Shown here: piece after piece, positions 1-7,495 of the stretch | How positions within the stretch are numbered: the first letter of the stretch is position 1 | Layout: each line of letters begins with the position of its first letter | DNA from: Pseudomonadota bacterium | Lineage (GTDB): Bacteria > Desulfobacterota > Desulfobacteria > Desulfobacterales > RPRI01 | Assembly: GCA_018830925.1 (NCBI GenBank) | Contig: JAHJRK010000021.1 | Span: forward strand, 1 to 22,504 | Direction: 5' to 3' | DNA: 22,504 nucleotides | Notes under the pieces: model-generated | What the model was told of the DNA's origin: nothing | The model's database searches: none | Seen by the model: only the letters and a program-made list of their open reading frames with translations | Position numbers and translations under genes: made by a program

Positions 1-55
1 AGACGCCAATAAATCCGGTGCAAAACCAGCCGAAAGATATTGACATAACAATTCA

Positions 56-121
56 TATGGATACAATATATCCATAACCATTTCGTTTTGTACTCATCCT
101 GTGTACAATATATCCACAACC
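56..121. promoter_or_regulatory. Candidate operator region upstream of the metal-efflux operon
   Basis: The arms TATGGATA (56-63) and TATCCATA (69-76) form a perfect 8-bp inverted repeat with a 5-base spacer. The stretch 62-79 recurs at 104-121 with one mismatch, giving a direct repeat 42 bp apart. Paired, phased sites in an AT-rich region ahead of a metal-export operon would suit a dimeric repressor or response regulator. The binding protein is not in the window. The site could instead belong to a divergent gene outside the window. Confidence 0.35.
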
Positions 122-184
122 TCTTTTTATATTTGGAATATGTTTTTCAATTTTATCCAGTTATTTTAGATAATTATAAGATGA

Positions 185-281
185 TATAATTCTTTTAAAG
201 AGATCCGTTTAAATGGCATATCAATTGCTTTTATAATTACCTGATAATCCTTAACCCCTTTCTCCCAACCAACTGGGAGAA
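185..281 (+). promoter_or_regulatory. Possible promoter -10 and leader hairpin
   Basis: A perfect TATAAT lies at 185-190, but nothing resembling TTGACA stands 16-18 bp upstream, as is common for activator-dependent promoters. If used, the leader would be about 120 nt and would contain a hairpin with TCTCCCA (261-267) pairing TGGGAGA (274-280) around a 6-base loop. No T-run follows the hairpin, so it is not an obvious terminator. It may be a leader structure or a dispersed palindromic repeat. Confidence 0.3.
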
Positions 282-316
282 GAGCGATATATAACAATTT
301 AATAATAGAGGGATAA

Positions 317-835
317 ATGAAAAAAAATTCTTTAACACTTATAACCGGTCTTATGTTTTTGGCAATTTCATCAATCGGAAATCCTGTTTTTGCCGGGAGT
401 GAAAAGTTCGATGAAAAGATGCAGCCGATTCTTACGGAATATTTAAAAATGGTGGAAATCCTTGCTTCGGATAAAACTGAGGGAGTTGCTGATGCTGCGA
501 ATAAAATTGGCGGCCTTGCCGGAAACCTTTCGCCTGCTCTTGTTACAGGGGAGCATGCTTCTCATTACAAGAATATACCGAAGAACATTTCTGAGGGAAT
601 AAAGAAAATGGCTCTGGTGAAGGATATTGCATCATTAATAGCCGCACTTGTGGATTTATCAAAACCTATGGTCATGTGGGCCTCAATGTCAAAACTGTCA
701 GGAATAAATGTAATATATTGCTCCATGAATCCGGGATCGTGGCTTCAGAAGGGAGCAAACATACGTAACCCATATTATGGTTCCAAAATGCTTTCATGCG
801 GACAGATAATTTCAGGCCCTGATGCAAAAAAGTAA
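317..835 (+). CDS. Periplasmic DUF3347 domain protein, first gene of the metal-efflux operon
   Basis: This is a 172-residue exported protein. The start follows an AGAGGG ribosome site, and residues 1-26 form a signal peptide (KK, hydrophobic core, cleavage after VFA). The mature part matches DUF3347: helical sequence, then a conserved C-terminal block with YCSM, WLQ, NPYYG, a methionine and a final CG. The paired cysteines, methionines and tyrosines suggest a metal site. DUF3347 domains occur alone or fused to CusB-type adaptors, so a periplasmic copper/silver-binding role feeding the adaptor is likely (inference). It precedes the cusCBA-like genes by about 150 bp and may share their transcript. 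The molecular function is not established. Confidence 0.8.
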   Translation: MKKNSLTLITGLMFLAISSIGNPVFAGSEKFDEKMQPILTEYLKMVEILASDKTEGVADAANKIGGLAGNLSPALVTGEHASHYKNIPKNISEGIKKMALVKDIASLIAALVDLSKPMVMWASMSKLSGINVIYCSMNPGSWLQKGANIRNPYYGSKMLSCGQIISGPDAKK

Positions 836-847
836 GTAACTAATCGG

Positions 848-917
848 AGCCAGAAGCCAGACGGCAGAAGTCAGAATGAAACGGAGTCTCTCCTTGCTTC
901 TATTATGGATTCTGGCT
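848..917. repeat. Degenerate inverted repeat between DUF3347 gene and efflux channel
   Basis: AGCCAGAA (848-855) is the exact reverse complement of TTCTGGCT (910-917). The interior carries further degenerate AGAAGCCAG/AGAAGTCAG units. It looks like a dispersed intergenic repeat rather than a classical terminator, because no T-run follows. It might still attenuate read-through between the two genes. Confidence 0.4.
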
Positions 918-988
918 TATGATTCCCGGGCAGTTACAAAAAACAATTCTAACTTTGCCGAATGGCCAAATTCAGCAGGGAGGATTCT

Positions 989-2323
989 TTGAGAGTAAAA
1001 ATAATTTTACGATCCATCTTGTTACTGGTGCTGCTCATCCCCGTTCTTCATGGAAACGGAGATGCTGCTGATAAGCGAGCAGATACAACAGCCCCTGCCG
1101 ATGCCGCAAAAACAGAAGAGGGCGCATTGGCGCCGCCTGTTGATGAACTGATAGCCGAAGCGCTTGAAAACTCACCGGCTGTCGGGGCCATCCGATCGAG
1201 GGTTGCAGCATCAATGGAGTTTATAGAACCTGCATCGGCTCTTCCGGATCCTGAACTTGAATTCTCCCTCGAGGAAAATATCAGCTCCCTTTCGTCTCCG
1301 GTCTTCGCAAAAGGTGAAATGGTTTTAAAGCAGAAATTTCCTTTTCCGGGAAAGCGTTCCGTTTTGGGGAAAACCGCAGGCGCCGAATCGGAGATGGAAT
1401 ATGCCGGCCTTATTGATACTGAAAGGCAGCTTACAAGGGATGTTCGCACCATTTATGCCAGACTTTATGCTCTTGACAGCGAAGCACTGGCTCTTAATGC
1501 GGCAAGAGAACTTGTAAGAATGCTGGAGGCCACAGCAGCCATGCGTTACAGTACGGGAGAGGGGGAGCAGGAGTCGCAGATAAAAGCCCAGATTGAGTCA
1601 TCACGCCTTACCGAGCGAATGAATGATATCGCTGCGGAGCGGGCGGGCATGGCTGCCGGGTTAAACAGGCTGCTTGGACGCTCCGGAAGTTTACCGGTGG
1701 GTAAAGTCACAGCCTTGCCTTCGGTTTCAATAGAGCATGAAGGTATAGGGAGCATAGAAGAGCTTGCCCTGGCAAATTCCCCCGCTGTTTTTATAAAAAA
1801 AGCTGCTGTGAAATCGGCTGAGTACAGGCTCGAATCCGCCGAACTCGATTTCTGGCCGGATTTTTTTGCCGGAGCCGGAGTAGCTTTTGACAGTGAATAT
1901 GATCCGATGGCTGTTGTTTCTTTTGGTATGACTCTCCCGGTGTGGCAAAACAGCAAGCAGAAGCCTCTTAAACGTGCGGCAGGACATAAACTTGAAGAGG
2001 CCAAAAAAAGTCTTAAAGAAGCTGAAACAGTCATCAGCTCGGAAATCGCTGGTCTTTTTGCAAGATGGAGCCGGGATCAGGAACAGATCATGCGTTACAG
2101 GGATGCCATTATTCCTCAGACGAGCGCGGCTCTTAATTCGGCGCGTGCTTCATATATTGCAGGCCGGGCTGATTTTTCGGTTGTTATAGAAGATTATAAG
2201 CTCTGGCTTGATGCACTTGCACAGCTTGCGCGCCGGGAGTCGGACAAGTTTATATCATGGGCCGGTATAGATGCTTTTACAGCCGCTTTCCCTTTAAATG
2301 AAAAGAAAGGAGAACAACCATGA
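989..2323 (+). CDS. cusC: TolC/CusC-family outer-membrane efflux channel
   Basis: This is the outer-membrane component of the tripartite metal efflux pump, and its trimer should dock on the CusB-type adaptor. I chose the TTG start at 989 because AGGGAGG lies 5 bases upstream (977-983). From there the product begins MRVKIILRS plus a hydrophobic stretch, a normal signal peptide. The in-frame ATG at 962 has no ribosome site and would add nine polar residues in front. The mature chain of about 420 residues shows the OEP pattern of two repeats: long alanine- and glutamate-rich coiled-coil helices alternating with beta segments, with DPELEFSLEE and PDFFAGAGVAFDS as beta-strand regions. The stop overlaps the adaptor start by ATGA. 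Membership in a heavy-metal system comes from its neighbours; the sequence alone supports only the OEP family. Confidence 0.85.
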   Translation: MRVKIILRSILLLVLLIPVLHGNGDAADKRADTTAPADAAKTEEGALAPPVDELIAEALENSPAVGAIRSRVAASMEFIEPASALPDPELEFSLEENISSLSSPVFAKGEMVLKQKFPFPGKRSVLGKTAGAESEMEYAGLIDTERQLTRDVRTIYARLYALDSEALALNAARELVRMLEATAAMRYSTGEGEQESQIKAQIESSRLTERMNDIAAERAGMAAGLNRLLGRSGSLPVGKVTALPSVSIEHEGIGSIEELALANSPAVFIKKAAVKSAEYRLESAELDFWPDFFAGAGVAFDSEYDPMAVVSFGMTLPVWQNSKQKPLKRAAGHKLEEAKKSLKEAETVISSEIAGLFARWSRDQEQIMRYRDAIIPQTSAALNSARASYIAGRADFSVVIEDYKLWLDALAQLARRESDKFISWAGIDAFTAAFPLNEKKGEQP

Positions 2324-3813
2324 AGATATCATCTCATGGATATAAATTAATAATTATTGTCCTGACGGCACTTTTTCTGGCCGCCTTTTTATCCGCCTGT
2401 GCCGATAAAGACGAACATGAGCTTGCGGTTCAATACCAGTGTCCGATGCATCCCACATATATTTCTGATAAACCCGGAAGCTGCCCAATCTGCGGAATGG
2501 ATCTTGTGCCGATTGAAAAAAGCAAGTCTGAATCATCAGGAAAAACCGCAGAGACTTCTCCTTCAACTAAACAGGCCGCTGAGCCTGATAAATATATAGC
2601 TGAAAAAACTGCTGAGCCTGAAAAAAATAAGATTGAACAGCCTTTGAGCAGAGAGCGGAAGATCCTTTTCTACCGCAACCCGATGGATCCTTCGATAAGC
2701 TCGCATGTTCCCGCAAAAGATGAGATGGGAATGGACTATGTGCCGGTCTATTCCGATGAGATTTCACCGCCTGACAAGGGTGTAAAAGGACTTGCGACGG
2801 TTACCATAGATGAAAAAGGAATACGTCTTGCCGGTATTCAGGTCGCCGAGGCGACAAAGCAGAGACTGGAGGGAGACATCAGGGCCGTCGGCCTTGTTAA
2901 GCCGGATGAAACCCGTGTCCGCCATGTGCATACAAAAAATTCAGGATGGATAGAAAAGTTAAATGTAAACACAACCGGCCAGCTTGTCAGAGCAGGCGAG
3001 CCCCTTTTGACCATCTATTCTCCGCAGCTTCTTGGAAGCCAGGAGGAATTTCTGCGCGCGCGGGAAAATGCCATGCGGTTTGCGAACTCTTCAATACCTG
3101 AAGTTCAGAAAGGAGGTGAAGATCTTTTAAGAGCCGCAAGAAAAAGACTTGAACTCTTTGATGTTCCTGAAAGCCTGATAAAAGAAATAGAGCGGACCGG
3201 TCTGCCAAAACGTACAGTTACTTTACTTGCGCCGGTTTCCGGTTTTGTGACCGCAAAAGGAGTTTATGAAGGCCAGCAGGTTGAACCCGGAATGGAGCTT
3301 TTTACCATTACAGATCTTTCCAAAGTATGGATTGAAGCTGATTTTTACGAGTTTGAAGCACACCTTATCCGGCTGGGACAAAAGGCTGTATTTACATTTC
3401 CATACGACCCGAAAGCGCAGAAAACCGGCCGGATCTCATATATATATCCTTATCTTGATCCGCAGAGCCGCACATTAAGAGCGAGATTCGAGTTTCAAAA
3501 CAGTGATTATCTCTTAAAGCCTGAAATGTATGTGAATGTTTCGATGAAGATCGAGACTTCAGATTCTGTCGTTGTCCCTGATTCATCTGTTATGAATACA
3601 GGCCTTCGCCAGATTGTTTTTGTGGGTATCGGCGAAGATCGTTTCGAGCCGCGGGAAGTTAAAGTCGGATATCGCAGCGGCGGTTTGATCCAGATAATAT
3701 CAGGGGTAGGGGCAGGAGAAAAGGTTGTTGTCCGGGCAAATTTTCTTCTTGATTCCGAATCGCGTGTGCGGGCTGCGATTATGCAGGCAGCAGGGGCCGG
3801 AGGCGGCAAATGA
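2320..3813 (+). CDS. cusB: CusB-type periplasmic adaptor with two heavy-metal-binding modules
   Basis: This is the membrane-fusion protein linking the RND pump to the outer-membrane channel. It has 497 residues and begins at an ATG overlapping the channel stop, with AAAGGAG upstream. Residues 1-27 are a lipoprotein signal with lipobox LSAC (Cys27), so the protein is lipid-anchored. Residues 39-65 form a heavy-metal-binding domain (CPMHP, then CPICGMDLVP). Residues 118-144 form a second, cysteine-free module (NPMDP, then MGMDYVPVY) of the kind normal in CusB. The hairpin and lipoyl half-motifs follow (GQLVRAGEPLLTIYSPQL; APVSGFVTAKGVYEGQQV), then beta-barrel and membrane-proximal domains. CusB binds Cu(I)/Ag(I) through methionines and passes it to CusA. 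The extra Cys-type module could bind copper but also other soft metals. The next gene starts within its stop codon. Confidence 0.92.
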   Translation: MKISSHGYKLIIIVLTALFLAAFLSACADKDEHELAVQYQCPMHPTYISDKPGSCPICGMDLVPIEKSKSESSGKTAETSPSTKQAAEPDKYIAEKTAEPEKNKIEQPLSRERKILFYRNPMDPSISSHVPAKDEMGMDYVPVYSDEISPPDKGVKGLATVTIDEKGIRLAGIQVAEATKQRLEGDIRAVGLVKPDETRVRHVHTKNSGWIEKLNVNTTGQLVRAGEPLLTIYSPQLLGSQEEFLRARENAMRFANSSIPEVQKGGEDLLRAARKRLELFDVPESLIKEIERTGLPKRTVTLLAPVSGFVTAKGVYEGQQVEPGMELFTITDLSKVWIEADFYEFEAHLIRLGQKAVFTFPYDPKAQKTGRISYIYPYLDPQSRTLRARFEFQNSDYLLKPEMYVNVSMKIETSDSVVVPDSSVMNTGLRQIVFVGIGEDRFEPREVKVGYRSGGLIQIISGVGAGEKVVVRANFLLDSESRVRAAIMQAAGAGGGK

Positions 3814-6800
3814 TACATAAAATAATCGAATTTTCCGCGAAGAACCGTATTCTTGTTATTGTAGGAGTACTGGTGCTTATGGCGATAGCCGTATATACCT
3901 TGAAAATAATACGTCTTGACGCGCTTCCGGATCTTTCCGATACCCAGGTAATCGTATACTCAAGGTGGGACCGGTCTCCGGATATCATAGAAGACCAGGT
4001 GACATACCCGATCATAACGGCCCTCCTCGGGGCGCCGAAAGTCAAAGCAATACGCGGATTTTCCGATTTCGGGTTCTCCTATGTCTACGTCATATTTGAA
4101 GATGGTACGGATATTTACTGGGCCCGTTCAAGGGTTCTTGAATATCTTTCCAAAATACAGTCGCGCCTTCCCCAGGGCGTTCAGACGGAGCTGGGTCCTG
4201 ATGCCACGGGAGTCGGATGGGTGTTTCAGTATGCCCTTGTCGACCATTCCGGAAGCCATTCACTTGACAAGCTCCGTTCATACCAGGACTGGACCCTGAG
4301 GTATGCGCTGCAGTCGGTACAGGGTGTTGCCGAAGTCGCATCAATCGGGGGTTTTGTGAAGCAGTATCAGGTTACCGTTGATCCGAACCGCCTTGCGGTT
4401 TTCGGCATCTCACTTAATGAAGTTGCGGAAGCGGTCCGGGAATCGAATAATGAAGTAGGAGGAAGACTCCTTGAATGGAGCGGCGCTGAATATATGGTGC
4501 GGGGGCATGGATACGCAAGGTCAGTCGGGGATTTTGAAAAAGTAGTTTTAAAGACTGGACCGGGCGGTGTTCCTGTTCTGCTTTCAGATGTCGGAAGGGT
4601 CGAGCTTGGGCCTGAAATACGAAGAGGAGTTTCGGATCTTGACGGTTTAGGGGATACCGTAGGCGGCATTGTTGTTATGAGGCACGGGGAAAATGCCCTC
4701 AATGTCATCAACAGGGTCAAGCAAAAGATAAAAGATATTGAGCCTTCCCTTCCAAAGGGAGTTGAAGTGCTCGTGACTTATGACCGCTCCGATCTTATAC
4801 ACAGGGCGCTTGAAACCTTAAAGGATAAACTCACTGAAGAAATGATTGTCGTGTCGCTGATTATCCTTTTTTTTCTCTGGCATATTCCTTCGGCTATTGT
4901 TCCTATTGCCACCATCCCGATTTCGGTTCTTATCGCCTTTATTCCGATGTATCTTCTGAATATTAATGTAAACATCATGTCCCTTGCAGGCATAGCGATA
5001 TCGATAGGTGTTCTTGTTGATGGTGCCATAGTAGAGGTGGAGAACGCCTACAACAAGATTTACCACTGGCAGGCGGACGGAAGAAAAGGGGATTTCCATG
5101 AGGTGCGCCTCGAAGCTTTGAAGGAAGTAGGCCCTTCGGTTTTCTTTTCACTGCTTGTAATAGCAGTCGCTTTTCTTCCTGTTTTTGCACTTGTGGATCA
5201 GGAGGGGAGGCTGTTTAAGCCTCTCGCTTATTCCAAGACACTTGCAATGGCGATTGCCGCACTCCTTGCCATAACTCTCGATCCTGCAATGCGGATGCTC
5301 TTTACAAGGATAGATCCTTTTGTATTCAGGCCAAAATGGTTTGCTTGGATTGCAAATAAAACACTTGTCGGTACATATTATTCTGAAGAGCGCCATCCCG
5401 TCAGCAAGGTTATATTTAAAGTTTACGAACCGGTCTGCAGATTTGTGCTTAAATACCCCAAGTCGATTATTGCGTCGTCGCTTTTGCTCGTTGCTTTAAG
5501 CGTACCGGTTTATTTCAAGCTCGGATCAGAATTCATGCCTCCCCTGAGGGAAGGAAGTATTCTTTATATGCCCACGACTCTGCCGGGGATTTCGGTTACA
5601 GCAGCCCAGGAGCTTCTAACCACACAGGACCGCGTATTAAAATCATTTCCTGAGGTGGAAAGAGTTTTTGGAAAAGCAGGGCGGGCTGAAACATCAACTG
5701 ACCCGGCTCCCTTTTCCATGATGGAGACGACTGTTATACTCAAGCCCGAAAACGAGTGGAGGCCAAAGAAGAGATGGTACTCCTCGTGGGCGCCGGGATT
5801 TTTAAAGGCAATGCTTCGTCCGGCATGGCCTGACACCATGTCGTGGGAAGATCTGATTCATGAGATGGACTTTGCCTTGCGCATTCCGGGAGTGACGAAC
5901 GCATGGACCATGCCGATCAAAGCGCGTATAGATATGCTTTCCACCGGAGTGCGCACTCCTGTCGGCATAAAAATATCCGGGTCCGATCTTAAAGAGATCG
6001 AAAAGATAGGCACCAGCCTTGAGAATATTGTCCGTGATATTCCCGGTACAAGAAGTGTTTATGCCGAACGTGTGGCAGGAGGATTTTTTGTGGATTTTAA
6101 ACCCCGCAGGGATCAGCTTGCCCGTTACGGCCTTACGATTGAAAAACTCCAGTCTGTTATAATGAGCGCAATCGGGGGTGAAAACATAACAACAACAATC
6201 GAGGGGCGTGAACGTTATCCGGTTAACCTGCGATATCCACGCGAACTTCGCGACGATATGGAGAAGCTGGGGCGGGTTCTTGTTTCAACCCCGATGGGGT
6301 CATCGGTGCCTCTGGCGCATCTTGCAGATATTGAGATTGTTAACGGGCCTTCCATGTTGCGCAATGAAAACGGATTTCTCACAGGATATGTTTATGTCGA
6401 TATTGCGGGACGTGATATCGGGAGCTATGTTGCGGAAGCCAAAAAAGAGGTTGCAAAAAAGCTTTCCGTTCCCACAGGATATGTTTTGCAGTGGAGCGGC
6501 CAGTATGAGAACATGCTGCGGGTTCGTCAACTCCTTCAGGTGATAGTTCCGATTACACTCGTTCTGATATTTATTCTTCTTTACATGAACACCCGTTCCG
6601 CCTTTAAGTCCATGGTTGTCATGCTGGCAGTTCCTTTTTCCGCCATCGGCGCAATCTGGCTCTTTTATTTTCTCGATTACAATGTTTCGATTGCCGCATG
6701 GGTCGGAATGATTGCACTTTTAGGTCTTGATGCTGAAACAGGCGTCTTCATGCTCCTTTTCCTTGATCTTTCATATGAGTCAGCAAAAAAATCGGGAATG

Positions 6801-7049
6801 TTGAAGAATGTCGGGGAACTGGATGAGGCTATAGTTCACGGAGCTGTTAAAAGGGTGCGTCCCAAGATGATGACGGTTGCTGCGGCATTTATGGGTCTTT
6901 TGCCGATTATGTGGTCAACGGCAACAGGAACCGATGTAATGAAACGTATTGCGGCTCCTATGATAGGCGGACTTGTGACATCATTTCTGCTGGAACTTAT
7001 TGTTTATCCTGCGATTTACAAGCTCTGGAAAAAGAAGACTATTTTTTAA
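3810..7049 (+). CDS. cusA: CusA-type heavy-metal RND efflux pump
   Basis: This is a proton-driven inner-membrane pump exporting monovalent copper/silver, 1079 residues long and typical of the HME-RND family. It starts at ATGA overlapping cusB, with GGAGG upstream. The hydrophobicity fits 12 membrane helices and two large periplasmic loops. The three methionines that hold metal in E. coli CusA have counterparts here: M576 in EFMPPL, M637 in DPAPFSMMETT and M709 in RIDMLSTG. This argues for Cu(I)/Ag(I) rather than a divalent-metal CzcA type. Proton-relay residues are seen in helix 4 (VLVDGAIVEVEN, D404) and in GLDAETGV (E976). No regulator gene (CusRS, CueR) lies nearby. Substrate assignment is strong by motif; the direct physiological role is inferred. 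Confidence 0.94.
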   Translation: MIHKIIEFSAKNRILVIVGVLVLMAIAVYTLKIIRLDALPDLSDTQVIVYSRWDRSPDIIEDQVTYPIITALLGAPKVKAIRGFSDFGFSYVYVIFEDGTDIYWARSRVLEYLSKIQSRLPQGVQTELGPDATGVGWVFQYALVDHSGSHSLDKLRSYQDWTLRYALQSVQGVAEVASIGGFVKQYQVTVDPNRLAVFGISLNEVAEAVRESNNEVGGRLLEWSGAEYMVRGHGYARSVGDFEKVVLKTGPGGVPVLLSDVGRVELGPEIRRGVSDLDGLGDTVGGIVVMRHGENALNVINRVKQKIKDIEPSLPKGVEVLVTYDRSDLIHRALETLKDKLTEEMIVVSLIILFFLWHIPSAIVPIATIPISVLIAFIPMYLLNINVNIMSLAGIAISIGVLVDGAIVEVENAYNKIYHWQADGRKGDFHEVRLEALKEVGPSVFFSLLVIAVAFLPVFALVDQEGRLFKPLAYSKTLAMAIAALLAITLDPAMRMLFTRIDPFVFRPKWFAWIANKTLVGTYYSEERHPVSKVIFKVYEPVCRFVLKYPKSIIASSLLLVALSVPVYFKLGSEFMPPLREGSILYMPTTLPGISVTAAQELLTTQDRVLKSFPEVERVFGKAGRAETSTDPAPFSMMETTVILKPENEWRPKKRWYSSWAPGFLKAMLRPAWPDTMSWEDLIHEMDFALRIPGVTNAWTMPIKARIDMLSTGVRTPVGIKISGSDLKEIEKIGTSLENIVRDIPGTRSVYAERVAGGFFVDFKPRRDQLARYGLTIEKLQSVIMSAIGGENITTTIEGRERYPVNLRYPRELRDDMEKLGRVLVSTPMGSSVPLAHLADIEIVNGPSMLRNENGFLTGYVYVDIAGRDIGSYVAEAKKEVAKKLSVPTGYVLQWSGQYENMLRVRQLLQVIVPITLVLIFILLYMNTRSAFKSMVVMLAVPFSAIGAIWLFYFLDYNVSIAAWVGMIALLGLDAETGVFMLLFLDLSYESAKKSGMLKNVGELDEAIVHGAVKRVRPKMMTVAAAFMGLLPIMWSTATGTDVMKRIAAPMIGGLVTSFLLELIVYPAIYKLWKKKTIF

Positions 7050-7063
7050 AAAAAACACTGTTT

Positions 7064-7092
7064 TTGACTTTTTGACAAACAGTTATTATTGT
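7064..7092 (+). promoter_or_regulatory. Candidate sigma-70 promoter for clpS-clpA-aat
   Basis: TTGACT (7064-7069) and TATTGT (7087-7092) are separated by 17 bp in the 120-bp AT-rich gap after the pump gene. A weak ACTGTTT/AAACAGT stem (7057-7063 with 7077-7083) overlaps the -35 and may be residual terminator structure of the efflux operon. It marks the likely break between the two operons. Confidence 0.4.
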
Positions 7093-7172
7093 ATTAGAAA
7101 AATCTTGTTCACATAGAGATTTTTTTATAAAATCAATCACGACAGTTCGGGAAAAGTACACATAATAAGTTT

Positions 7173-7490
7173 ATGGGAGATAATATAAGTCCTGAAATTG
7201 ATGAGAGCGCCCTTTCCGATGTAAGGGAAGAAATCAAAGAGCCCTCCATGTACAGGGTGCTGATTCACAATGATAATTATACCACCATGGATTTTGTCGT
7301 TGAGGTGCTTATGACGGTATTCCAGAAATCTATGGAGGAAGCGTTCCTAGTTATGTTAAATGTTCACAGGCAGGGGACAGGAATGTGCGGTTTGTATACT
7401 TTGGAAGTGGCGGAGACAAAAATGAATTTCGTGCATGCCCTTTCCCGTGAAAAAGGTTTTCCGTTGAGATGTTCCATTGAGAAGGAGTAG
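7173..7490 (+). CDS. clpS: ATP-dependent Clp protease adaptor ClpS
   Basis: ClpS recognises N-terminal Leu, Phe, Trp and Tyr residues and hands such substrates to ClpA. The 105-residue product has a flexible acidic N-terminus of about 25 residues, then the fold core: YRVLIHNDNYTTMDFVVEVL, a helix with MEEAFLVMLNVHRQG, and a final strand pair ending in a lysine/glutamate-rich tail. The Asn-Asp (HNDN) and Met/Val pocket residues that bind the N-degron are present. No strong ribosome site precedes the ATG at 7173. clpA follows after 5 bases, so the two are co-transcribed and probably coupled. Confidence 0.95.
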   Translation: MGDNISPEIDESALSDVREEIKEPSMYRVLIHNDNYTTMDFVVEVLMTVFQKSMEEAFLVMLNVHRQGTGMCGLYTLEVAETKMNFVHALSREKGFPLRCSIEKE

Positions 7491-7495
7491 GATAA

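Noticed and set aside
1048..2034. Long minus-strand open frames opposite the outer-membrane channel gene
   Set aside because: Serine-, alanine- and arginine-rich translations without ribosome sites or family motifs, wholly inside a well-supported gene; shadows of its codon use.
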